64,000 nucleotides of DNA from contig JAHHHK010000012.1 in the NCBI GenBank assembly GCA_019359395.1, positions 62,001 through 126,000 on the forward strand, read 5' to 3'. This document shows positions 19,233-27,920 of this stretch, piece after piece (the first letter of the stretch is position 1; each line of letters begins with the position of its first letter). The stretch comes from Komarekiella atlantica HA4396-MV6 (lineage in GTDB: Bacteria > Cyanobacteriota > Cyanobacteriia > Cyanobacteriales > Nostocaceae). Under the pieces are notes generated by a model. The model saw only the letters and a list, made by a program, of their open reading frames with translations. It ran no database searches and had not been told where the DNA came from. The translations under genes were made by a program, and so were the position numbers.

Positions 19233-19397
19233 AGTTGTTATCTAGTTTATGTCACCTTTAATGAGAAAGATTTACTGTAAAATCATTGCTGTCATTTCTC
19301 ATATCAATATAAATTTTTGTGTAAATGAATAGAAAAAATTATATACAGTTATAGAAATACATCAACCTATTATCAAAGGATTATCCCGATTTTAGAT

Positions 19398-20942
19398 ATG
19401 CGTCCATTCCGAGAAAAAGCATGGCTATTAGGCTTGCTCGTGGGATCTTTGTTTCTATGGCTGATATTTTTGGGAAACTCCTCTTTACGAGACTGGGATG
19501 AAGGAACAGTAGCACAGGTTGCCCGTGAAATTTGGCGTGCTCCAGTTGGTTCAATGCGTTGGCTTTACCCTACTTTGGGAGGTGAACCTTATCATAATAA
19601 GCCACCCCTAATACACTTACTAATTGCTTGGGCTTACTCGATTGGAGGCGTAAATGAGTGGACAACACGTTTACCTAGTGCAGTGTTAACTGCTTTAGGA
19701 GTACCTTTGCTTTACTTGGTGGGGCGTTTACTTTTTAACCAAATACCAGCTCTGTTTGCTGCTTTGGTTTACTTAACAATGTTGCCTGTGGTACGGCACG
19801 GACGATTGGCGATGTTAGATGGTACGATTATTACTTTTTTCCTAATGTTGTTGTTTTGCCTTTTAAAAGCACGTCATAACCGACGATATGCTCTCGGTGT
19901 AGGATTTTGTTTTGGGCTAATTACTCTGACAAAGGGAATGATAGTTTTGCTATTAGGAGGCATTGTTTGTTTATTTATCTTGGCAAATCGACAATTCACT
20001 TTATTAACAAATCCCTATTTATGGGTGGGAATGTTTTTAGGAAATGCTCCAGCGATCGCTTGGTATACTGCTCAATGGCAACATTATGGAGGTAGTTTCT
20101 TACAAGTTAATTTTCAAGCACAAACTTTTGCTCGCCTTGTACAACCTGTTGAAGGTCATAGCGCACCTCTTTGGTACTATTTCATTGAGCTACTTAAATA
20201 TGGTTTTCCCTGGCTATTATTTTTGCCTGGAGGATTTTATCTAGCTTGGAAAAAGCGTCATACTACTTGGGGTTGTTTAATTCTGATCGGCACAATTGTT
20301 TACTTAGGAACTATCTCTTTGATGAGAACAAAACTGCCTTGGTATATTATGCCTGTTTATCCTTTTTTAGCTTTGGCAATTGGTGCTGAACTTAGTGAAT
20401 GGCAACACCATCGTTTGAAAACGCAAATTTTGACAGTGTTCTTTGCCGTTATAGCTATTGCAGGTTTGGGAGGTTGTATTTATTTTACCGTTGCAAATCC
20501 TCAGCCTGTTTTAATTGTGATGAGCATAGTTTTGACAATCAGTATGGGTATCGTAGCATGGCTAATTAAACAGCGCGATCGCCAGTTTATTCCAGTTTTG
20601 TTTACTGGGACGTATTTAGTTTTAGTACTGCTAATGAGTTCACAATCATGGATTTGGGAGTTAAATGAAAGCTTTGCAGTCAAACCAGTTGCTACATTAA
20701 TTCGTAAACACGTCTCACCAGGAACAACAATTTACACCTCTTTTGCTTATGGCCGTCCTAGTTTGAACTTTTATTGTGATTGCAAAGTAATTCCTCAAAG
20801 TTTGGCGACTTTACAACAAACGTGGTTAAATAAATCTTATTTACTGCTAGATAATACAAGTTTACAAAAAGTCAATTTACTAGGTAGTAAAGTTCTTGGC
20901 ACTGCTGAAGATTTTACTTTAATTTCACCATCAATTAATTAA
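19398..20942 (+). CDS. GT39/ArnT-like integral membrane glycosyltransferase
   Basis: The 514-residue protein has about 11-12 membrane helices. The first loop holds RDWDEGTVAQVAREI, with acidic residues where GT-C enzymes bind metal and the lipid-phosphate donor, and then GGEPYHNKPPLIHLL, a hallmark of the ArnT/PMT_2 group. It should transfer a sugar from polyprenyl phosphate to an acceptor on the outer side of the membrane. Acceptor (lipid, glycan or protein) is unknown. It is divergent from the GT2 gene 165 bases away, which could supply its donor. Confidence 0.85.
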   Translation: MRPFREKAWLLGLLVGSLFLWLIFLGNSSLRDWDEGTVAQVAREIWRAPVGSMRWLYPTLGGEPYHNKPPLIHLLIAWAYSIGGVNEWTTRLPSAVLTALGVPLLYLVGRLLFNQIPALFAALVYLTMLPVVRHGRLAMLDGTIITFFLMLLFCLLKARHNRRYALGVGFCFGLITLTKGMIVLLLGGIVCLFILANRQFTLLTNPYLWVGMFLGNAPAIAWYTAQWQHYGGSFLQVNFQAQTFARLVQPVEGHSAPLWYYFIELLKYGFPWLLFLPGGFYLAWKKRHTTWGCLILIGTIVYLGTISLMRTKLPWYIMPVYPFLALAIGAELSEWQHHRLKTQILTVFFAVIAIAGLGGCIYFTVANPQPVLIVMSIVLTISMGIVAWLIKQRDRQFIPVLFTGTYLVLVLLMSSQSWIWELNESFAVKPVATLIRKHVSPGTTIYTSFAYGRPSLNFYCDCKVIPQSLATLQQTWLNKSYLLLDNTSLQKVNLLGSKVLGTAEDFTLISPSIN

Positions 20943-20992
20943 AATTTAACTATCATTACTTTTATTTAGATAATTATCATATTTTATATGTT

Positions 20993-22366
20993 CTAACCAA
21001 GCCATTTATCCTGACCATAATTAATCCACTGTTGAACTAATCCAATAGCAGAAATCGAAATTATCCACCACAAAGTGTGATATTTTGTTTTCCCAGGAAT
21101 ACAAAAATATAAATATCCTAAAGCTACGAAAAAGAAGGGAACTGCAAATATATACCTTCCTAAGCTATGCAATCTATCCTGGGTAAAAAATATGATAATT
21201 GAGTGAGCAGTAGTAAAGTAAATACAAAACCAGAAAAGATAGTTATTAGTCAAGGTTTTAGTATAATTAGATATTAATAGTTTGTGTAAATTACCTTGAA
21301 AATTTCTCTTTTTTAACCTAATAAAATTAAAAACATATACGCAGATTAGCAAAGGTGGATATAATATTAATATATTTTGCCAAAACTTATATTTAGGGAC
21401 AAATATATTTTGAGGTTTAATGATTTTTAAATAAACAAAAACAATTGATAAAAATAAAATAATCAAAGGTAAATACAAACCTAAAAGATCAATTAGCAAA
21501 GATTTGGGAAAAAATAACAGTTCTAAATGCAAACCTAAAGCTTTTCCCCAGTTTTTTTGGTCATGAAAAGGAGCAAGAAAATTACCTCTAGTTTGTAGAC
21601 AAAAATTTCCGTAAATAGAGTAACCTAATAATGCTGATATCCACATAGTGATGGACATTTTAAATTCATATTGAAATTTCTTAATACTAACTAATAAATT
21701 CCTCCAAGAATAAACTTTTAACTGCAAAATTTCTAATGTGAGCATTGTAATGATTGCTGCTGTGGTCGAAAAAAATATTTGAAGTAATACTGGTCTAGTT
21801 AAAGCCATCAAAAGTGTAACGGTGAATATAAAACAAAGTTTTATTTTTTCATTGAGTTTTAATTGTGGTAGGCAAACCCAAATAAGAAAGGTACTAAGTG
21901 TCGCAAATAAGCTTTCTGTGTAACCTATAACCCGGAATATTGCCATAGGATTCAGAGTATAAGCTAAAACTAACCAGAAAGTTAAATATAAGCGTTGTAA
22001 GCCAATTTTTAAAATCCCAAAAAGCAAAAAAGTAGAAATAAAGAATAAAGTAGTAGCAACGAGTAAAAAATAGTGTGCAGCTTGCTCTACGTTTTGCGGA
22101 TGAAATACATTACGGATGATTAAAGGCCAAAGGGGGTAAAATGCCTGACAACTTGGCTTTATTGCCATCTCAGCGTAAGCTTGTATATCCCAGTAGTAAC
22201 TTTTATGAGGTAACTGTGGAGGAATTTCTCGAATTAATTGAGATGACGAAAAAAACTTATTGAAAGTATCAGGATAAATCAGCATTCCTACAGCAGCGCA
22301 AAGTATAAATGCAATACATATTATTAAAGGTAAAATTAATATAATTAATTTTTTTTGGGTTTTCAT
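20993..22366 (-). CDS. AT-rich polytopic membrane protein, PIG-V/GT-C-like
   Basis: The 457-residue protein has about 10-12 membrane helices. Early loops read YYWDIQAYAEMA and FYPLWPLIIRN, parallel to WDSMHYRAI and FFPLFPLSIW in the 434-residue protein at 23858-25162, and both proteins end in Gln-acidic-basic-Trp-x-Gly. They look like diverged paralogues of mannosyltransferase PIG-V type. The DNA is clearly more AT-rich than that of its neighbours. Its ATG directly abuts the TAA of the DUF2079 gene (TAAATG), which suggests coupled translation. Confidence 0.7.
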   Translation of the reverse strand: MKTQKKLIILILPLIICIAFILCAAVGMLIYPDTFNKFFSSSQLIREIPPQLPHKSYYWDIQAYAEMAIKPSCQAFYPLWPLIIRNVFHPQNVEQAAHYFLLVATTLFFISTFLLFGILKIGLQRLYLTFWLVLAYTLNPMAIFRVIGYTESLFATLSTFLIWVCLPQLKLNEKIKLCFIFTVTLLMALTRPVLLQIFFSTTAAIITMLTLEILQLKVYSWRNLLVSIKKFQYEFKMSITMWISALLGYSIYGNFCLQTRGNFLAPFHDQKNWGKALGLHLELLFFPKSLLIDLLGLYLPLIILFLSIVFVYLKIIKPQNIFVPKYKFWQNILILYPPLLICVYVFNFIRLKKRNFQGNLHKLLISNYTKTLTNNYLFWFCIYFTTAHSIIIFFTQDRLHSLGRYIFAVPFFFVALGYLYFCIPGKTKYHTLWWIISISAIGLVQQWINYGQDKWLG

Positions 22367-23800
22367 TTATAACTTATTTTGGTCATTTACGACAGAATTA
22401 GGCTCAACTTTTACAAACAAAAATACATCATCGCGCTGGTATTCTAACTGAAATATTGACTGATTTTTCAGTTGATTTACCAAGTTTATAGCAGACTCCG
22501 AAGTATCTGACCAACCAGGATGACGAACATTTAGAAATATAAAATCAAACGTATTTAACTCATTAACTGGTGGAAAATTAGCAAATTTACACTTAATTAA
22601 TTTTCGCTGGCTTAAATGCGGTGCAATGTGTTCTGTGGTAAGTACATTTCCCGATGAAGAAACTAGGGCGATCGCTTCTCGTGTAGCTTGCCAATTATCC
22701 AGATATTTCAGATGTTGTGAGGCAAAAAATCCAAATTTGGCTAAAGCAAAAAACCCTACTAACGACCACAAAATAATTGCTCTTTGAGTTTGCAGCCATG
22801 CCCTACCTGCTGCTAAGTTGGCAATTACAGCTAATACAAGAAATGGTATGACTGGTAGCGAGTAATGAAAAATCAAGTTTTTTTGTGATGGATGATTAGC
22901 GAGAATGTTGAGTACTAAACAAGGAATAGCACCAATCAAAGCTGTCACTTGAGGCGCAAGTCCCCAAATTACAGGTGCTAACAACAGAATTAAATATTCT
23001 AAGTTAGTTAATGAGAAGACTTTTGTTAAAATTAGTTCTGGCTGGGACAGTAAAATTTTAGTCATTTCGGGAAAGGAGTTTCCCAGATAACTATACCGAT
23101 AAAGATGACGTTCAAGTAACGCTGCTTCACTTCCAAAAAATGGGATGATCCCCTTGTTAGCAATTAAAAACCAGGGGATACCACTAATAAGAGCGATCGC
23201 ACCATATAGGCGTCGCTTTTCAAAAAAAAGTAACCAAATTCCCATAGCGGCAACTGTCAGGGATAATACCGCTTTACATCCCAACACTGTGAGAATACTT
23301 AAGCAAAACCATCCTACCTTACCTAACCGTGCTGCTAAAACAGCCGCCAAAAGTGCTGGTATGGCGATCGCATCTGGGTGAAAATCAAACAGATTGGCGT
23401 TGTACACTACTGGATACAGCAGATAAACCGCCACCATTGCTACTGCTTGGCTTTCTTTCAACCCAGCTTGACGAGCTAGATACCATGTAGGCAAAGCACC
23501 TAACGCCAAAGCGGCTGACTGGACTGCAAACAACCAATAAACACTGGGATAGATTTTGTACAGCAAAGCCAAGGGATACAATATCCAAGCAGCATGGTCG
23601 CCAAGAATATGAAAACCCAAAAAAGAAGAAATCGGCGGTTGTCCCTGACTAATTAAGTAAACTGCTTGGTCAAAAATTCCTAAGTCCCAAGCACCTGAAT
23701 TAAACAGCTCGTGTCGTAAGCCGCTGGATGCGAACAAAATTAAGGTACTTATGCCAATCATCCAACCAACACAACTAAGCTGATTCAGTTTTTTTCCCAT
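22367..23800 (-). CDS. DUF2079 polytopic membrane protein
   Basis: The protein (about 477 residues from the preferred start) has about 10 membrane helices and the DUF2079 pattern FNSGAWDLGIFDQAVYLISQ, then FLGFHILGDHA. DUF2079 proteins belong to the wider GT-C-like membrane fold; the substrate is unknown. An upstream ATG at 23851 would add 17 residues (MGTGELGAPSGDKGEWG), but these are encoded by a repeat-like GGGGAATGGG stretch between genes, so the ATG at 23800 (MGKKLNQ) is preferred. It lies between two PIG-V-like genes on the same strand, probably as one transcript. Confidence 0.8.
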   Translation of the reverse strand: MGKKLNQLSCVGWMIGISTLILFASSGLRHELFNSGAWDLGIFDQAVYLISQGQPPISSFLGFHILGDHAAWILYPLALLYKIYPSVYWLFAVQSAALALGALPTWYLARQAGLKESQAVAMVAVYLLYPVVYNANLFDFHPDAIAIPALLAAVLAARLGKVGWFCLSILTVLGCKAVLSLTVAAMGIWLLFFEKRRLYGAIALISGIPWFLIANKGIIPFFGSEAALLERHLYRYSYLGNSFPEMTKILLSQPELILTKVFSLTNLEYLILLLAPVIWGLAPQVTALIGAIPCLVLNILANHPSQKNLIFHYSLPVIPFLVLAVIANLAAGRAWLQTQRAIILWSLVGFFALAKFGFFASQHLKYLDNWQATREAIALVSSSGNVLTTEHIAPHLSQRKLIKCKFANFPPVNELNTFDFIFLNVRHPGWSDTSESAINLVNQLKNQSIFQLEYQRDDVFLFVKVEPNSVVNDQNKL

Positions 23801-23857
23801 TCCCCATTCCCCCTTATCCCCAGAGGGGGCCCCAAGTTCCCCAGTACCCAATCCTCT

Positions 23858-25162
23858 TCACCCTACCCAGCGTTCTTGGGCAAATCCTACAGCAATCTTG
23901 GCAAATAATGTCATAAACAAGCCCAACATTAAATATCCCTGACGCGGATGGCGAGATAGCAGCACACCCATAGCTATACTCAGAGGCACAATACCGTAAG
24001 CGAGACGGCTTAAGGAGATAGTACCCCCAGAGGCTAGCAGCAGACCAATACCGCAAAAGCCATAGAGAACAGTAACAGGGGTCAGTTGCGTGCGTAATCG
24101 CCATAATATATAGCCTCCACCCAAGACCATAAACGCGTTCAGCAAGTTATTGATCAATTGTTCGTTTGCCAGTATCAACAAAAATAAGATGATCGCGTAA
24201 AAGCCATAGACTAACTTCACGGAACTCAAATGTTTACGATAACGCCATAAAAGATAACCACTGGCAACAATTACACCAAAGCACAAAGGATACCAAGGGT
24301 CTTTGATGCCGCCAGATGGGTCTTTAACCCAGCCAAATTGCCAATTATTTGTGCCCAATGGAATTTGCATGAGCATATTTAGCCAACCCTGCCAATCAAA
24401 CCCTAGGGAAGGTCGCCATCCCCGCTGTGCTTCGATAAACGCTAAGGGATTACCAAAATAAATTGCACAGTACAGACTGAATAAAAGTAGCCCAATAGCG
24501 GTAGCTAAACTAGCAACGTAGGCAATAGGTGGTCTACGTTCTTTCCAAGATGCGATCGCAAATGCCGGAATTAGCGCTATCCCTGTAGGTCGTGTTGCTG
24601 TGGCCATTGCACCCCAAAGGGTAGTCCAGCCATACTGTTTTTGATCAAAGGCCCGTAAAGCAGCTGTACTCAAAAACAAATACAGCCCTTCTGTGTAAAT
24701 CACTCCCGTAAACATGGACGACGGACACCAAGACAACACCGCAGTTGCCCACTGCGCGGCGCTGATCCCATAATGCTCCTTGACCCAAAAGTACAAACAG
24801 TAAAGCGCTGCGAAAAATGCCAAATTATTCACCAGCGTACCTGCCATTTCAAACGGTAAGCCTAACTTCATCAACACCCAGATGCTTAAGGGAAATAAGG
24901 GAAAAAAAGCTACATTATACTGTTTGCCGTCATTGACAAATTCATACCCGGAAGTGACGATCGCCCGGTAATGCATACTATCCCAAGCATCAAAAACCTC
25001 CCAGCCAAAGTGGGGAACAACTCCTTCTACTGGTGACGGCAGCTTTGGCGCAACCAGCAACATGGCAGTCAAAATAAATATTCGGCTGACAAGCCACATT
25101 ATTGCGGGAAAGAAAAAATCATTTTTCCATAAAAGTTTTTTTATAACTATCTGAATTGCCAT
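23858..25162 (-). CDS. PIG-V-type mannosyltransferase-like membrane protein
   Basis: The 434-residue protein has about 10 membrane helices. The first outer loop holds FDAWDSMHYRAIVTSGY followed by YNVAFFPLFPL, the pattern of bacterial PIG-V-like mannosyltransferases; the Trp-Asp pair is the expected catalytic centre. It should use a polyprenyl-phosphate sugar on the outer face. It heads a probable three-gene minus-strand operon with the DUF2079 and AT-rich PIG-V-like genes. Two inner segments (WRYRKH and WRLRTQ, each followed by VLYGF/LVYGF) look like an internal duplication of a helix pair. Confidence 0.82.
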   Translation of the reverse strand: MAIQIVIKKLLWKNDFFFPAIMWLVSRIFILTAMLLVAPKLPSPVEGVVPHFGWEVFDAWDSMHYRAIVTSGYEFVNDGKQYNVAFFPLFPLSIWVLMKLGLPFEMAGTLVNNLAFFAALYCLYFWVKEHYGISAAQWATAVLSWCPSSMFTGVIYTEGLYLFLSTAALRAFDQKQYGWTTLWGAMATATRPTGIALIPAFAIASWKERRPPIAYVASLATAIGLLLFSLYCAIYFGNPLAFIEAQRGWRPSLGFDWQGWLNMLMQIPLGTNNWQFGWVKDPSGGIKDPWYPLCFGVIVASGYLLWRYRKHLSSVKLVYGFYAIILFLLILANEQLINNLLNAFMVLGGGYILWRLRTQLTPVTVLYGFCGIGLLLASGGTISLSRLAYGIVPLSIAMGVLLSRHPRQGYLMLGLFMTLFAKIAVGFAQERWVG

Positions 25163-25482
25163 AGGCTTGAGTGTTTTAACAGACTCCTTTATGCATACTC
25201 TGACCTATGGCTGTAACACAGCAATTTATAAGTAACATTTTGTACATTCAATCCTCTACCACTAAAAAGATCGGCACTCAGTTAAAAGTATTTCCTATTT
25301 AGTCATTTTTGCGAAAATCCTCAGCATTTATATTTATATATAGTATTTATGAACACATATTTTATCTATTTCCAGGAAAATTGAGCAATTTTTGTCAGAA
25401 GTTTATTGATTATGGCGATCGCTGTTATTAAGGAGTCCCAAGCAATTTATAGTGGGAGTTGTCTGTAAATCCTGAAGCAATT

Positions 25483-26679
25483 GTGAAAGCGATTACTCTT
25501 GTTGGTTCCACTGGTTCTATCGGTACCCAGACTTTAGATATCGTCGCTCAGTACCCAGATCAGTTTCGGATTGTGGGATTAGCAGCTGGGAACAATGTGG
25601 AAATGTTGGCTGCTCAGATTCGGCAGTTTCAACCAAAAATTGCAGCGATTTGTTCAGAAGAGAAATTGCCAGCACTCCAAGCAGCTATTAGAGACCTTGA
25701 TCCCCAACCGATTCTACTGGCTGGCGAAGCCGGAGTCATAGAAGTTGCCCGCTACGGCGATGCCCAAACGGTTGTTACGGGTATTGTTGGTTGTGCTGGA
25801 TTGCTACCCACCATCGCTGCTATTGAAGCTGGTAAAGATATCGCCTTAGCGAACAAAGAAACCCTGATCGCTGGCGGCCCTGTTGTTCTCCCTCTAGTAG
25901 AAAAACACGGTGTAAAACTGTTACCAGCCGACTCCGAACATTCTGCTATATTTCAGTGCCTTCAAGGTGTTCCCAAAGACGGCTTGAGGCGGATTTTGCT
26001 CACTGCATCTGGTGGGGCTTTCCGAGATTGGGATGTAGAAAAGTTGGCAGAAGTGACGGTTGCTGACGCCCTCAAGCATCCTAATTGGTCGATGGGGCGT
26101 AAAATCACTGTTGACTCTGCCACTTTAATGAATAAGGGCTTAGAAGTGATTGAAGCTCACTTCTTGTTTGGGTTGGATTATGACGATATCGATATTGTCA
26201 TTCATCCCCAGAGCATTATTCACTCGCTAATTGAACTGCAAGATACTTCAGTTTTAGCCCAACTCGGCTGGCCAGATATGCGTTTACCTCTGCTGTATGC
26301 TTTATCTTGGCCTGAGCGCATCTATACCAATTGGGAACGACTGGATTTAGTAAAAGCGGGAAATTTCACCTTCCGCGAACCAGATCACCAAAAGTATCCT
26401 TGTATGCAGTTGGCTTATGCTGTGGGTAGAGCTGGTGGCTCAATGCCGGCTGTATTAAATGCTGCAAATGAACAAGCTGTAGCGTTATTTTTAGAAGAAA
26501 AAATTCGATTTTTAGATATTCCCCGGTGTATCGAATTGGTGTGCGATCGCCATCAAAATGATAACTGTGCAAATCCTTCTTTAGATGACATTGTGGCAGC
26601 AGATAAATGGGCAAGACAAGAAGTTTTAATAGCAACTGAAAAGCTACAAACTCAATCGCGGATAATTTCTCTGCGATAA
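25483..26679 (+). CDS. dxr: 1-deoxy-D-xylulose 5-phosphate reductoisomerase
   Basis: This MEP-pathway enzyme makes methylerythritol phosphate from DXP using NADPH and a divalent metal; it supplies carotenoids, phytol and quinone tails. The protein starts [18 protein letters not shown] (NADPH-binding loop) and holds [25 protein letters not shown] and [17 protein letters not shown], all family landmarks. GTG at 25483 gives the usual start; a TTG at 25459 would add eight residues (MSVNPEAI) but leaves almost no space after the GGGAG at 25454-25458. The gene ends at a clear terminator. Confidence 0.96.
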   Translation: MKAITLVGSTGSIGTQTLDIVAQYPDQFRIVGLAAGNNVEMLAAQIRQFQPKIAAICSEEKLPALQAAIRDLDPQPILLAGEAGVIEVARYGDAQTVVTGIVGCAGLLPTIAAIEAGKDIALANKETLIAGGPVVLPLVEKHGVKLLPADSEHSAIFQCLQGVPKDGLRRILLTASGGAFRDWDVEKLAEVTVADALKHPNWSMGRKITVDSATLMNKGLEVIEAHFLFGLDYDDIDIVIHPQSIIHSLIELQDTSVLAQLGWPDMRLPLLYALSWPERIYTNWERLDLVKAGNFTFREPDHQKYPCMQLAYAVGRAGGSMPAVLNAANEQAVALFLEEKIRFLDIPRCIELVCDRHQNDNCANPSLDDIVAADKWARQEVLIATEKLQTQSRIISLR

Positions 26680-26688
26680 AATCGTTCA

Positions 26689-26711
26689 GCCTTCAGCTTA
26701 ATGCTGAAGGC
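26689..26711 (+). terminator. Terminator after dxr
   Basis: GCCTTCAGC and GCTGAAGGC form a perfect 9-base stem with a TTAAT loop, ten bases after the dxr stop, with a short T run soon after. Confidence 0.8.
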
Positions 26712-27086
26712 TAATAATCGTTTTGAAATTTCACTTGACTCTTATGTCAATCAACTAAAAATACATTGGTCTATTTATTTACGGCTAATGAATAAAAATT
26801 TAAATCTGTTTAAAATATACCTAATTAGCTCCTAATTACGCAGAAGTTTTATATATCCACGACTCAATAAAAATTCTTCAAAAATTTACAAAAGGAGTTG
26901 CTTTACATCTAAATTATTTTCCTTTTTTCGGGTATAGTCGTTGTGAGATTATCCAACAAAAAAACAAACTTAGTAGTTACTATAAATTTAAGGTCATCAA
27001 TTTGATATCGGGAATTATCAAGATAAAATTAATTCTTTCTAAATAAATCCCTTTTTAAAACAGAGCGATTCTCAAGGAAGTTATAT

Positions 27087-27284
27087 ATGATTGTTACCTT
27101 GATTGTAGCTTGGATCGTTTTTACAGTATTGTGGAAATTGTTAAAAACAACCGTAAGCAATGCGTTGACTATTGCTGCGATCCTTGTCTTATTAAATATT
27201 GGTTTTGGCATTACTCCGCAAGATATTTGGCATCAAATAACTCAGTTTGCTGAAAACTTGTCACAAATTCAAGGTAGCAAATAA
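27087..27284 (+). CDS. Small hydrophobic membrane protein
   Basis: The 65-residue product is hydrophobic from residue 2 to about 42, probably two membrane helices (IVTLIVAWIVFTVLWKLL and a second one, ALTIAAILVLLNIGFG), then a polar amphipathic tail. I do not recognise a family. An AAGGAAG site precedes the ATG. Small hydrophobic proteins of this kind are common in cyanobacteria; function unknown. Confidence 0.6.
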   Translation: MIVTLIVAWIVFTVLWKLLKTTVSNALTIAAILVLLNIGFGITPQDIWHQITQFAENLSQIQGSK

Positions 27285-27305
27285 GAAAAATGAAATTAGA
27301 AACAA

Positions 27306-27804
27306 CTATTTAGGTAACGCGGAAACCTTTGCCAATGCATCTTTAAAATTTGCAGGTAACTGACGCATAATCTTACCTCTTTCGCGATCTAATGCGACTA
27401 AGGTAACTTTGGCAGTGACGTATAATTCTTGCCCATCAATTGAAGCGATCGCATAATCCCAATTGATGCGGACACCAGTCACCTCAGCCATGCGGGTTTT
27501 TACGACCACTGCCATACCTAATTGAACTGAACGGTGATACTGTATTGACAGTTCCACAACTGGTAAATCGCAGCCTAAAGCTACTAAATCAGCAAATTCA
27601 ATCCCTATAGAACGCAAGCATTCGATTCGTGCTTCTTCCATCCAAGCGATATATGAACCATGCCAGACAATACCTGCATAGTTCAGTATGGTGCGGTTGT
27701 ACTCTGATAGGATATTCAAACCAACTCTCATATGCCCTCAGTGATGGAGTATCAATAGCACTGATTGGCGGTAGTTGCGGTTGACTAGGTTTTTTTTCTG
27801 ACAT
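27306..27804 (-). pseudogene. 4HBT acyl-CoA thioesterase gene with a one-base frameshift
   Basis: Two overlapping frames together encode one thioesterase of the YbgC/4HBT type. The first, from ATG at 27804, reads to WFEYPIRVQPHHTE; the second continues YAGIVWHGSYIAWMEEARIE and runs to 27306. The expected joint is HHTDYAGIVWHG, whose Asp is the family's catalytic residue. The bases read GAAC instead of GAC at 27681-27684 (minus strand), one extra A. The rest of both halves is intact, so the damage is recent or is a sequencing error. Full-length product would be about 165 residues and would hydrolyse a CoA thioester (possibly 1,4-dihydroxy-2-naphthoyl-CoA in phylloquinone synthesis; this is inference). 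Confidence 0.85.
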
Positions 27805-27920
27805 TTTTAAGTTTCTAAGTAGCTAGAAATTTTCCAGATATTAAATAGCATAAAAGTCCATTGCATTGCAGAACTTATTGATTTAATATTTACAATTCTG
27901 AACGCAAGGAGTGCTTTGTT

